A DNA stretch of 64,000 bases, taken from the NCBI GenBank assembly GCA_033439265.1, contig JAVTVX010000030.1:5845774-5909773 (forward strand), read 5' to 3'. The stretch is from Dillenia suffruticosa. Lineage: Eukaryota > Streptophyta > Magnoliopsida > Dilleniales > Dilleniaceae. This document shows, in pieces, positions 24,590-36,742 of this stretch (the stretch's first letter is position 1; the number at the start of each line of letters is the position of its first letter). A model generated the notes under the pieces. The model did not search any database. It saw nothing but the letters and a program-made list of their open reading frames with translations, and was not told the origin of the DNA. Both the position numbers and the translations under genes were made by a program.

Positions 24590-24800
24590 ACGACCTCCTT
24601 CCGGCAAGTGAGAGATGAGCATGGCTTTTGAATTACAGAATTTGCGCAGAACATTAGGTTTGCGACCTCAATGGCTGCCGAACTTTGGGGTGTCTTAAGA
24701 AGTCTTCAGCTTGTATTAGGCATATGGATTCCACAAAGCCATTCTTGAGGTGGATTTTGAGATTGTCAACCCTTAGCCATTTTGATCCTTGAGACCTATT
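24590..24800 (+). pseudogene. LINE RNase H domain remnant
   Basis: The plus strand encodes 'VRDEHGF', a stop, then 'ITEFAQNIRFATSMAAELWG' and 'VLRSLQLVLG'. This matches the RNase H-like end of plant L1 ORF2 or related RVT_3 proteins (pattern RD.G.W..GF..NIG....AELW....GL). A frame change follows and then 'KAILEVDFEIVN', the next conserved block. It has at least one stop and one frameshift. No other LINE parts are visible around it, so it is probably a 5'-truncated insertion. Confidence 0.5.
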
Positions 24801-26843
24801 TGAAATTTGATTGCGCGCTAAGCGGGCGTCAATCATACATTTCAATATAAATTTGAAAATTCTTATCACGTCTTTGTTTTTCATAATTGGCTTCTTTTAG
24901 AACATCTTTTGGCCATATTTGGAAATTACACTATAATCTTGTTGGTCGCCATGCAGATTAGTTTCCAAGAAAGAATGACAAAATGTATATTGTAGACAAA
25001 TAGTGCGGATACAAGAAGAAGATGAAGATAAAATGCATCTTAAAAAGCCACTGTTAACTTCATATCTGGCCCAAGATGGCAACAATTTCAGTTCCAACCT
25101 CACCTCCATCCATTGCCACGTCACTTCACCTTATCTTCATCTCAGGTTGCCACCTTTACTTTCTGCTTTATATGTGTCTCAGTTTGCAACATCAATAGCC
25201 ACCACTCTCAATCTTCATTCATCTCAGTTCAGAGATCTCACCAATACCTCTATCTTGTGCCTGGTTTGTATAACTGAAGGTTTGCACACTTCGTATCCTA
25301 CTCTTGGTTCATTCTGTTGGTTACCTTCAACTGCATAATTCTCATACCCTACCATTAGTTACCTCTAATTGCACAGTTTCATTCCATTGTCACTTGTTGT
25401 CCTACTTTTGATCTTTTGAATATTATGTTGGGTGTAAATTGAGGATTTTTGTGGTCAGTTCACTAGAGCACTGTATTGGAATAAAGTAGTTGGTTGTGAA
25501 TTTATGTTGATTGTGGGTTGGAATCTCTACTCGTATTGATGTTATCTTCGCTACGATAAAGTATTGTGGCTGTTTATGTAATAGTATGTAAGGTTTGTCG
25601 TGACTTGTGAAAGGTTGCAATAGTTGGTGTAATTGGATACGATAGACGTTTCCTCATCACCAATACCACCATCATACTTGGATGCCAATGACCAACCTAT
25701 GGAGGAGGATGACTATGTAGAGTCTTCCAACTCTATTGTGTTAATTAGTTGCATAAGATAATTCGAGAATCTTAAATCAACATATTTCCTAGAGTTGTCA
25801 TACCCATACTCAAGCACAAGTGTGTAATTATTTATTTATTTTTGGCGAAGTTGATTCTTGTCATATCATTGCTACCTGATGGTTTGTGTTATGTTTCATA
25901 CATTGTATTTCATATAAACTTTGTATGTCTACTATAAACACTCATGAGACAATACTCGTCTACTAGGGATCAGCTAGGGGTTTAAAAACTTATTGGATAC
26001 ACTAAATACTTTCGTGGTATCTACAAAATTATGTGAGGATTTTTGTTTTTAGTTGATTTTAGTTTTACACGATTACGAGTAAAAATCTAAGTATGGGGGT
26101 TTTGATATACATGAAATATATTATATATATGTATATATATATATATATATATGTTTTTGTATTTTTGTTATATAGATTTTTGCTCAAGTTTGTATAATTT
26201 TCGAGTAATCTCATTGGGTTTTTATTTATTTTATTAGTAGGAAAACATTGTAATTGATCAAGCATGGATTGAAGGCTAAAAGGCAAAAACTAATGCAAAG
26301 TGATCATACTTTTCAAGTGGTGACCGATCGCAGTTGCATTAGTTGGATGCAACTACACCATTGCGGAAAAGGCTTGTCAATTCCTACTTGAAGTACTTTG
26401 ACTTGTTGACCTCTAATTTATTTCTGTCATTTCAAATGATGAGATTTTTAGTAATTTTATGTATTATTTGTTATCCGAATTTATTATTCTTATGAGGAGA
26501 ATATATAAATATGTAGAGGGAAAATTAGAAGAGGACTTTGATCATTCAAGAGAGAGAAGCAAGAAACAAGGAATGAAGTATTTTCAAGCACAAAAGAGGT
26601 TTTTTTTATTATTCTTTTTCATTCTATGTTTTTTTTAATTGTATTTTTCACTACATGAGTGACTAATTTCTTTAGTCATTTTTTTTGGGTGAAAATTTTC
26701 TTTAGTCATTAGAACATCATTGTAAGAACTATATTAGTTTAATTATTAATTTCAAAAGTGTTGATTTTATTTTCATGAGTTGTTTGATTATTATATGTTT
26801 AGTACTTTCTATTTAACTGGTGATCTATTAAATTGTCTTGGTA
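24801..26843. other. Intergenic region without a supported gene
   Basis: The frame at 25003-25338 (111 codons) resembles nothing I know and has no exon context. An AT microsatellite lies at about 26108-26152. Nothing else is supported. Confidence 0.5.
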
Positions 26844-27622
26844 TGATGGTACATGATTCAATGACCTATTACTACAAAGTCCATGAGCTACCAAGCCTAC
26901 TAGGCCGTAATTAGCATGTCCATAAATGACTAAATACACTCTCAATTGAATGCACTCTTGGCCAAGAACTCTCACTCATGTCTCTCGACCATATCAGCTA
27001 AACCCTCTTGGGTAAATTGCTCGTTGATCTCTCCATCTTATCCTCTCAGCTATTACCAAAATTTTTTTCGATGGATAACGCTTGACAATTTAAGATCATG
27101 ATCATTTAATATTTGAATTTCATTTAATTCTGAGAGTAATCTTTCCCGATAAGAAAATGAGTTTTCATAATCTCTCCCAATAAAGTAGAGAATTTCCATG
27201 ACTATTTAAATTTTCCTTAATCGATAGGATTTTAAATCTCCTAAAAATATTTTATTACAAGCTCTATAATTTTAGAAAATTCCCAACATTCTCTCTACAA
27301 GGAAATTAGGGTTTCTATACCCTCCAACAAAGATTTACGATGCATGCACATGCTATATATACTCAGTACGGGTGACCAACGAAGTACGTTTAATAACTCT
27401 ATACTTTTCATACAGAGGTAACACATGACTACTCTTCTCAATCTGTTTCTATTCTTTTATCATCACTTTTTCTAATTTGAGTATTGGATCCTCTTCCGTC
27501 GAAATCACCTCCGATTGTATTTGCAAGTCCCATCACCTATGATGGACAAGAAGACTCATTGACGCCGATTCATCGCTTGGGTTAGTTGAGCATTATCTGT
27601 GGACCAAAATCTACCTTCAACA
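26844..27622 (+). repeat. Tat element 5' LTR
   Basis: Begins TGATGGTACATGATTCAATG and ends CTACCTTCAACA, 779 bp. It shares 'gagctaccaagcctactagg', 'catgtctctcgacc', 'aatcgataggattttaaat' and 'aattagggtttcta' with the 3' LTR. Confidence 0.8.
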
Positions 27623-27623
27623 A

Positions 27624-27642
27624 ATTGGTGTTGTCTGTAGGA
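27624..27642 (+). promoter_or_regulatory. Probable primer-binding site of the Tat element
   Basis: TTGGTGTTGTCTGTAGG follows the 5' LTR immediately. It resembles the TTGGCGCCGTCTGTGGG motif found at this place in Tat-lineage elements. Confidence 0.5.
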
Positions 27643-27747
27643 AATAGACTGTTTTCGATAAAAAATGCTTCATGTCTTATTTCATCACCTCCTATCATCA
27701 TGTCGCTAAAGAGAAGAAGATTGACAATCCGTTTTGATGACAATGTC

Positions 27748-30700
27748 TGTTACATCCCGAATCGGGGTAGTAAGTAGCCACCCGTTGCCCTGAATGCCGG
27801 CTGTACTTTTATAGAAAATCGGACAGAATCTCCCCATAAATCGAAAATTTTCCATATACAAATAAACCTATATAATTTAAAATCAACCTGTCAATTAAAC
27901 AAATGGCCATTCCGGCCTCTCCAAAATCAATAAATCCCATCGCAAATATTCAGGACAACGCAAGGTTATAAAATTTCTAACAGTTCTAACCACAGACCTC
28001 TACTGTCATACCCAACTAGAGCATGAGTAGCCGCCACACCGAGCGGATCTAAGTTTATACAAATGTATAACAATTTCCTAAAGAAAAAGTTTAAAACTCT
28101 TATAGATGTCTCAATACAAGTAAAATGAAATAAAACGAGAGTTATGCACACAACTGTCTATAAGTTATACAGTCATCGCATAATATATACGGTCAACTAC
28201 GGATCTCAATATCAAAACCATGCAGGGTCGAAACAAACTACGAAATTCATATTTCAAATTTAATTTAAATCTCACCGTCGTAGATACCAAATCCCAGGAT
28301 ATACTATCAAACCCTCTAGAGGCTGAAATGTCACTCTATCACAAAAATCCTGTCTGTGAAAGGAAAAGAGAGGGGTGAGTATCATGGGAAGATATCTTGT
28401 GAGTGAGGGGATTAATCTCAAGTACAAATAGTGTAGGTGAATATTGAGTGTCAAATAGTATCATTCATATACAATAATTCAAGTTTTTGCAGTAAATCAT
28501 GGTATGTTCAATAAAGTGAACTCATTTATTCAATCACATGGTATCATACATATATGCATCCATTCGAAATTAAGTAATATCAAAGCAAGCCAAAAATGAT
28601 CCTGACAAAAGTCAACTATGACAAAAAACAGGCGCATCGGAGGTTTTATTATGCAAAGAGTTTTCAAAGTAGCTCTCTACCCTGACGTTGGCCATGAATT
28701 CATTGGAGCTAACTCATCATCGTGTATAAAACCCCGCCCGGTACTAGACGGTGGCGTCACACACGTCCTCCCCCATCGTGGGTTCATCCGGCCGCGCCTA
28801 TAGCCATTAGAATCAATAACGTTTGTGGATACCTCCTGCAGAAGCGTATCCGGGCAACCCGTGCCTCTACAAACGCCTTTCATAGCTACGAAATCATCAA
28901 TATCATCATCATAATATCACAAGGGCACAACGTCCCACAGGTAAGAATCATATCATTGCATAACTAGTGGGTATCCAACTCACATAGTTCATCAAAAACA
29001 TTTCAAATCCGTGTGCCAATACATTCATCAAATCATTTCCAATACAAGCCAATGCGACGGCAGAATAGAAAACATATCTAGTTCTCAAATAATAGTACAA
29101 TATCATTTTATTTCAAACATGGATGCATAGTTATCATAAACATAAATTTACGATACTCCAAATGTCACAAAATAAGTTTTAAAATTTAATATCACACGTC
29201 GAGTCAATGCATATCGAAAGCATGTTTTATTGAAAATACGGCAGAAACAAGTTTTACTATTTCATGCAAGAAATTAGAGTTCCACTCATATTTCTAGGAA
29301 GGGTGGTCACTCTCTATTTTCAAAATAATCCAAACTTACTTCTCGATTCTCCAAAAAAATCAACATAATCAAATCATCCCAATTTAATATTAAATAAAGG
29401 CCTAATAAGGGATTTTCGATTTTTTTCCCAATTTAATAGAATCTTAATTTACCCAATCTCCTTTCTGGATTCCGTTCGCTCATCAGATTGGTCTAAAAGC
29501 TGTAACATTTTCAAATTTGAACGATATTAGCAACTAACTCAAATTTCTAGCACCAAACCCTAGAACTTCAACCAAATCGTAGTCGTTACCTGCAGTCAAG
29601 ATGCAGATGAACTCTCGAAGGAGAAAGCCGGTTGCAAGCTCGCAGGCTCGCGGGCTGGTAGCCTCACGGGCTGGTAGCCTCGCGGGCTGGCGGGCTGGCA
29701 GCTTCGCGGGCTGGTGGCCTCGCGGGCTGGCAGGCTCACGGGTTGGTGGGCTCGTGAGCTGGTGGGCTCACGGGTTGGCCCGTTGGTGGGCTCGTGGGCT
29801 GGCGGGCTAGCAGGCTCGCGGGTTGGTGGGCTCGCGGACTCGCGGGCTGGTGGCGTGCTGTGGCGTGTTGTGGCGCGCTTGCGCAGGGGCGCACTAGTGG
29901 GGTGCGCATGCTAGTAGGCTGGAGCGCGCGCTCGCAGGAGGTCTGCAGTTGCACTCTCACGGGTTGAGGCGCTGTTCGCGAGCTGAGGCGTGCTCTCGCG
30001 AGAGGATCGCGCGCTGTGAGGTACGCATGCTCGGACAGGGGTCGCTCCCTGTGGGCTGGAGCACGTTTGTGCGCAGGCGCGTGCTCGCGCTCGCGCTCAC
30101 GCTGTGGAGCGCTTGGGCAGAAAGTTCAGCGCAGTGGCGCGCTCGCGCGAGGAAGGAGGCGCTACAAGCTAGCACGCTCGCACGAGGAGGGAGGAGCTAC
30201 AGGCTAGCACGCTCGGGCGAGGAGGGAGGAGCAGCGGTAAAGAGAGCGGTTAGCGGCGGAGAATCGCGGCGGAGTGGAAGAAAATCGCTACGGGAGAGGA
30301 ATGGGTTGAGAGAGAGATCAATAGAGAGAGAGAGTGAGACCGAGGGAAAGAGAAAGAACAGAGGGAGAAAGGCAGGATGGAAGAGTAGTGGCGATGGTAG
30401 AAGCAGCGGCGGTGGCGATCGAGCGTGGCTGTGGGAGAGGAAGAGACAAATATGAGAGGGAGACGAAGAGTCGGAGAGAGAGAGACGAAGAGAGAGAGAT
30501 TAGGGCTTTAGCCCTAATCTGATTTGGGGAGAGGGGAGTGCCGCGTTTCAGCCGAAACGCAGCACTTCCTTCTCTCCCTCTCTCTCCCTTTTTTTTCTAA
30601 TATATTTATACATTCATATGTATATTTTCGCACCCACATTTTCGCTAGCTTGTGAATTTCATAAAAATAATGGGTTCGCTACGATTTACGAACACAGCAA

Positions 30701-30832
30701 ATTTAATTTAGAACAAAATTTAATTTAAAGGCCCCAAATTTAAAATCAATATAAATAAAATTTTTTTTCCTCTATGTATATAAATATCTCAAAACTAATA
30801 CACTTGTTTGGGTACCGAGTATCGATGTTACA
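27748..30832. mobile_element. 3.1-kb solo LTR nested in the Tat element (possibly Tekay/Del type)
   Basis: The segment begins TGTTACATC and ends GATGTTACA, TG...CA ends with an 8-of-9 inverted repeat. It is flanked by ATGTC on both sides (27743-27747 and 30833-30837), a perfect 5-bp target duplication. Very long LTRs with TGT(A/T)ACA ends are known from Tekay/Del chromoviruses, hence the tentative family. It contains no polymerase coding. Its 29.6-30.5 kb part is GC-rich and holds a minisatellite. The open frames there (up to 168 codons) are low-complexity Arg/Gly/Ala products with no known domain. Orientation is not settled. Confidence 0.7.
29636..29860. repeat. GC-rich minisatellite (GCGGGCTGG-type units)
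   Basis: About 225 bp of imperfect repeats of 'gcgggctggt' and 'ggctcgcgggctgg', with variable spacers. It translates to Gly/Ala/Arg/Trp low complexity in every frame. It is a strong GC peak in an otherwise AT-rich window. Confidence 0.8.
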
Positions 30833-30837
30833 ATGTC

Positions 30838-31400
30838 CTAGTGGGAGTCAATCCGAATCAACATGACCCATTGGTCATTACTGCCAAAATAGGCCAATAT
30901 CTTGTGAAAAGAGTTTTTGTCGACCAATGGGCGATTTGCGATATCCCCAATTGAAGTGCCTTCCAGCAGATGGGCTTCAGTCGAGTGCATCTTCAAGCTC
31001 ATGTCGGACCTTTAAAGAGACTCTCTGATTAGTGGTTATACCCAAGGGTATTATTTTACTCCCAGTAACCTGGGTAGTGTCCCCTAACCATGCTACCACC
31101 ACAACCACCTTCAATTTAGTCAAACTTTTATCCCTTTACAATGTCATCTTAGGCTACCCCAATTTAGATGGGTTAGAAGCTTTGCCAAGTACCAAGCATA
31201 TGAAGATCAAATTTAGATTGCTTATCAGTATCGCAACACTCGATTGTGATCATGACCCTCAAATCGCCTCTGTCCGGGAGGAGGAAAAGAAGAATCTCTC
31301 GATAGAGACCATGGAGTTCAGGGACGATGTCGAACAAATTGCCAGACCCAAACCTGGTGAAGAGGTAATCGAGATCCCCATTACTAATGTTCCCAACTAA
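30838..31400 (+). pseudogene. Tat protease region (fossil)
   Basis: The frame 31032-31400 encodes 'PKGIILLPVTWV' and 'LYNVILGYPNLDGLEALPST', the C-terminal part of Tat-type proteases (usual pattern 'AYN.I.GRP.L..L.A..ST'). The part from 30838 lies directly after the nested LTR. Broken. Confidence 0.65.
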
Positions 31401-31599
31401 ACTGTTTAAATCGAACCCCACCTGTCGAAGCCCCTTAGAGAGGCCATCATTGAATGCCTACAATGACACTCCAAAGTCTTTTCATGGTCACTTGAAAACA
31501 TGTCGTGAATCCACCCCTCATGATCGTTCATAAACTGATGGTAGATGCAAGCCACAAGCCTGTGAAGCAAAAGAAGAGAGTATTTGCACTAGAACGCCA

Positions 31600-32720
31600 G
31601 CGAGCAATACAAGAAGAGGTATAACCTAGCGGTGAACTTCATTGGAGAAGTGAAATATCCTAAATGGTTAGCAAATGTAGTCATGTTGCAAAAAAGTAAA
31701 CTACAAGTGGAGAATATGTGTAGATTTCACTAATTTCAACAAGGCATATTCAAAGGATTGTTATTTGCCACCAACATCGATAAAGTAGTGGATAACTCAT
31801 CATGCCACTAGCTTTTAGGTTTCATAGATGTATACTCCGACTATAATTAGATACGCATGTCCCCAAAAGATGAGGAAAAAAACAAGTTTCATCATAGAGT
31901 TCAGCACCTACTATTATAAGATCATGTCATTCAATCTAAAAAATGTGGGAGCAATCTTCTAACGGTTAGTCAATAAAGTCTTTAGCGAGTAATTCGATAA
32001 GAATGTGGAGACTTATGTAAACGACATACTTGTCAAGAGTACCAGTCTAGAGGGCTACATAGTAGATCTTGAAGAAATATTCTAGATACTGAAACATTAC
32101 AATATGAAGCCGAACTTGGTTAAGTATACATTTAGGATTACATCAGGCAAATTCCTAGACTTTTTTATCACTAACCGAGGAATTGAAGCTAACCCGGATA
32201 AGATTCAAAAGCCATCTTGGATATAGCACTGCCCCAGATACTAAAGGATAGATCATGGTCTTGATCTGACTTAAATCGAAAATGGGAGAAAATACAAGTC
32301 CTTCTTCGACACTTTGAAAAAATCACTGAAATTCATGTGAACATCAGAGTGCTAGATGACCTTTGATAAGCTCAAGGAATACTTTTCATTTCCTTCTCTA
32401 CTCTTTTGGGCTATCCTTGATGATAAACTCTATCTCCATTTATCTACCTCTAATTGAGTCCTTTGCTCTGCACTTGTAAGAAGGATGCCACTGTGCAAAA
32501 ACTGATATTTATGTTAGTTAGGTGCTCCCCGAATAAAAAATTAATCTCAGGCTTATCGAGAAGGTGGTATTTGCTTTTTTCATAACCACTTGGCGTCGTC
32601 GCCCATACTTTTAGGTGTTCACCATCATGATACTAACCGACCAGTCTCTAGAGTATTGAATTGGGCAAATTCGATATTGAGTATTAATCAAGACCCACCA
32701 TCAAGGGCGAGATCCTGGCC
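31600..32720 (+). pseudogene. Tat reverse transcriptase and RNase H (fossil)
   Basis: Fragments in changing frames include 'KYPKWLANVVMLQKSK' (about 31660-31710) and the polymerase middle at 31800-32130. These match the Ty3/gypsy order 'WLANVV.V.K..GKWRMCVDFTDLNKA'. The RNase H that follows is barely recognisable. Heavily broken. Confidence 0.6.
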
Positions 32721-32789
32721 GACTTCATTCTTGAATACAAGTTCCCAAACTTCACCAAACAAGTCACTAACAACCATCCAGAAGGGTAC

Positions 32790-33190
32790 CTACCACCCAC
32801 ATGAACCTTGCATGTAGATGGGTCCTCCAACTCATTGGGAAGCTGTACTGGACTATCTTAATAGGTTCCAACAATTTCAAACCGGAATATGCACCCCGTT
32901 TCGATTTTTAAGCCACCAACAATCAAGTTAAATACAAAGCACTCTTAATAGCACTGCAGATTGTAGCATTGTTGGGAGCCAAAGACATTTGAGTATTCAT
33001 CGACAGCTAGTTCGTGGTCAAGCAAATCGAAGGCACATATGAGACCAAAGATCCAAGGATGGCGAAATATCTCACCAAACTCTAGGAAGAAATGAGCAAG
33101 CTCGATAGGGTCAATGTGCAACAAATTCCTAAATCTGAGAATACAAGAGTCAATACACTTCGCTGGTTTGAACTCAGTCACTACCAGTTG
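32790..33190 (+). pseudogene. Tat archaeal-type RNase H (fossil)
   Basis: 'TLHVDGSSNSLGS' (about 32803-32845) is the catalytic start of the second RNase H, carrying the DGS motif. Downstream blocks are 'NNQVKYKALLIAL', 'FVVKQIEGTYETKDPRMA' and 'NTLRWFEL'. This extra RNase H marks the Tat lineage. Broken. Confidence 0.65.
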
Positions 33191-33279
33191 GACAATTTAT
33201 ATCAAGAGCTTACCATATTCAAGCATTGACGAATCAGAGCAAATTCTAATAATTAATGATTCACTAAGCTGGAAAGATC

Positions 33280-34433
33280 CTATCTAATCCTACCTAAGAA
33301 ACGATCAACTGCTAGACTTACTACAGGAGGCAATGAAGATTAAATGTCACACCACGCACTATGCCATCATTAAGGGGCTCTCTAAAAGAAGTTGTTCACT
33401 TACCCTTACCTTAAATGCTTGACGCCTGAAGAGGGAAACTATATCTTTAGAGAAATTCATGAAAGAGTATGCAACAACCGTTTAGGCAATGGGAACTTGG
33501 CCAACAAGGCTTACGTTAAGGATTCTTCTGGCCTACAATGAAGGCAGATGCTGAGGCTTACTTCAAAAGGTGTGACAAGTGTCAGCGCTTCTCTTCAGTG
33601 CCACACCTACCTTCTTCTAAACTCTGTCCTATTGCAAATCTATAGTCATTTGCATAATGAGAAATGGACATTTTTGGGACCATTGCCACAAGCCACTGGA
33701 CAATGAAAGTTTCTTATCATGTGGCCATAGATTACTTCACCAAATGGGTGTAAGCCAAACACTAATCCAAATTATAGCCAGCAAGATACAAACTTTTGTG
33801 TGGATGTCTGATCATTGACAATGACAAGTAGTTCGACAATAAAAGTTTTTGAGAATTTTACTGTAAACTCGAAATTCAGCACTATTTTACCTCCGTTGCA
33901 TATTTACAAATCAATGGTCTCACTGAGATAACCAACAAAATAATCCTCCAAGGACTCAAAATAGTGTTGGAAGAAGCAAATGGTCTTCAGGCAGATGAAC
34001 TCTACGAAATTCTCTGGGTCTATCAATCTATACCCCACAAGGCCATAGTGGAGATACCATTCAGCCTTAACCACTTATTACGTATAGACCAGTATCATCT
34101 AGAGTCGAATTAGTCTGCACTATGAGAACAACTGGATCTCCTCCCAGAGTTATGAGACACCACGTCCACTTGAATGGCAACTTACTAGTAGCAAATGGCC
34201 CAATACTATAACACAAGAGTTAATGCCAAAACATTCAAACTAGGAAACTTGGTTTTTTGGAGAGTAGAGGCCACATGACAACCTCAATCCAGGGGCAAGC
34301 TTGTACTGAATTAGGAAGGCCACTATCAAGTGCGCTCGATAGTTCATCTTGGAACGCATCGCCTCAACCACTTAGACGATTTTGCTGTACCCAGAATATG
34401 GAATTCAGAGAACTTGCATATCTACTACTGGTA
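33280..34433 (+). pseudogene. Tat integrase (fossil)
   Basis: The zinc-binding part ends in 'AYFKRCDKCQRFS' (about 33545-33590). The catalytic core is recognisable through 'YHVAIDYFTKWV' (about 33715-33755). The C-terminal block corresponding to 'W.V...GKL.P.WEGPY.V' lies at 34255-34433. Heavily broken. Confidence 0.65.
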
Positions 34434-34589
34434 ATCTTTATTACTCTCACTAGTCTTAGTGTTTCTTATCTTACAATTTGTTAGCAATAACATTATTATT
34501 TTTTGCATAATATCAATCTAATGGATTACAAGTGATTTAGGCCCTCGTGCTCACAGATCTTTAGTCTACCATTTTCTCTTTTGCAGGCA

Positions 34590-35495
34590 TATACTCTCGG
34601 TTCTATACCTTTAAAGGATTCCAATCCTCTCTCTTTGTGCTCTACGCCTTGAAATACGTCATCAATATGGATCTCAACACCCAATCGGGTAGATGTGGCC
34701 AACTTTCTTGGCTCTACACCTCCAAAAGGTTTTGCACCCTCTCTCTCTCTCTTTCTCTCTCTCAACTCTATTTCTCGAAATGCATCATCAATATAGGTTT
34801 GAGTACTCAACTTAGTAAACGCAACCCACTCTCTTGACTCTATACCTTAAATGTATTATCAATAAGAGTCTCAGTACCCAACCAAGGAGATGCGGCCCGC
34901 TCTTTCGACTCTATGTCTCCGAAGTGTCTCACACCCTCTCTCTCGATTCTATGCCTCGAAATGCATTATCAATACGGGTCCTAGCACCTAACTGGGTAGA
35001 TGCGACCCACTCTCTCAGCTTAACACGTCCAAAGGGTTCCGTACCCTCTCTCTTGGCTTTATGCTTCGAAACGCTTCTTCAATACTAGTCTCAACACCCA
35101 ATTAGGTAGACCTATTCTCTCGGCTCTACGCTTCTAAAGTGTTCCACACCCTCTCTCTTAGCTCTACACCTCAAAATACATTATCAATACAGGTCCCAGC
35201 ACTAGACTGGCTAGACGTGGCTCACTCCCTCTACTCAATGCCTCCAAACGATTTTTCCCCCTCCTTGGCTCTATGCCTCGAAATGAGTTGTCAATAGGGG
35301 TCTCAACACCCGATCGGGAAGACGTGGCTTACTTTCTTGGCTTTATATCTTTGAACTGTTTCGCACCTTCTCTCTTGGCTCTATGCCTCGAAATGCATTG
35401 TCAATACAGATCCTAACACCTAACTTAGTAGATGAGACTTACTCTCTTAGGTCAACGCCTCAAAAGGGTTTTGCACCCTCACTCTTAGCTTAATG
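34590..35495 (+). repeat. Tandem repeats of about 105-127 bp in the Tat 3' noncoding region
   Basis: About eight diverged units share 'ctctcggctctatgcctcga', 'aatgcattatcaatac', 'gtctcaacacccaa', 'gggtagatgcgg' and 'cctccaaagggttc'. The landmark 'gaaatgcatt.tcaata' recurs near 34651, 34778, 34849, 34957, 35068, 35172, 35279 and 35391. The block lies between integrase and 3' LTR, where Tat elements are known to carry hypervariable tandem repeats. Confidence 0.8.
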
Positions 35496-36742
35496 TCTCA
35501 CATAGGCCTTAATAGGATATCGTCATCATTTCTCGACCCTATAGATCCTAGCTTACAAACTAAAGTCTAATTGCTATTCTCTCAGCTTTAACATCTTAAA
35601 GGGGTTCTAATGCTTTCTCTCGATTATGATGCAATAGGAAACAATTTAGAGTTCAAGTCTTTTTGCTTCAACACACAACGAGAATGCAACCACGACTAAG
35701 AAGAAATTCACTATTCATTTATTGATCTAAGTTGTCATGCATGTGAAAGGCAAAGTTCGGATAAAAGAAAATCAGAGAACTTAATATTTAAGTCTTTTGG
35801 CATAAAAAGGCAATAAGAACATCACAGTGACAAATAAGGCAAGTTCTATATTTATTCATCAGCAACTTTACCGAATAGGTCAGAATCTATGCAAACAGAA
35901 GCAGAAGAACAATAACAACAAAAGTATTAAATCTCAACATGATGCATATTTACATATCAAGAGTACATCATTGGAAAGAAGGAAATGCAAAGGAAACAAA
36001 GAAAATAAAACGGGAAATTATAAGGAAAAGAAAGGATAACTCCATAGCCAACAAATAACTTTGAGCTTAAATCTTTACGTCACCAACTAGGTTCGTCCTC
36101 TCAATTCCACCCTCGTATATTTCTTCTCATTACTCGGCCCAAGAAATGTTGAAAAATCCTCAGAAAAGAATTATTAGTCTTCTATTACCCAGCCACTCCT
36201 CCTGCTATTACAGAGGGGAAACACCCACATCTTCCAAAGGACTCCCCAAAAATGTAGTGAGGATGCCTCCACCAACCCTTGAAACACCGATACCATGCCA
36301 TCACGACATTGGGTTTCCGATTGCCATGATGGAATCTTGTATTGATATTTCTCTTACTGATGAAATCTCGTATCGATAGTTTTACAACTATATTCTAAAA
36401 TCATCTCTATTCTCACATTCCCTCAACATCTCTATTTCTTTGCAAATCTTGCTGCTTACTAGCTAAGACTTAAACGCTAGAATCTAACCTCACCAAATAA
36501 AGTGACGAGACTCCGCCAAATGACCTTTACTATTTTTAACCATAGGAAGCATGTTGAATACGATTCTTAATGATTGAAGCAGCACGCTTTGTGATCCTTT
36601 TGCATTAAATGCTCCACTGTTGTGTTTTTTCCACTTACAACCGCTCCACTTTCGCACCCATTCAATATCCCCAATTCCTATCACTTTAACTTTACTTTTA
36701 ATGCTATTTTTTTTCAAAATAACATTAAGAGTGGAGGACAAA
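35496..36742. other. Tat 3' noncoding region
   Basis: No recognisable coding. The purine-rich stretch 'aagagtggaggacaaa' (36727-36742), just before the 3' LTR, is a plausible polypurine tract. Confidence 0.5.

Noticed and set aside
26280-26400. Possible gypsy RNase H trace ('tggatgcaactacaccattg')
   Set aside because: Only about 20 bases resemble the 'NYTTTEKE' block, with no neighbouring polymerase sequence. Too short to support.
29949-30455. 168-codon plus-strand frame
   Set aside because: Arg/Ser/Gly-rich low complexity in the GC-rich part of a solo LTR, with overlapping frames on both strands and no known domain.
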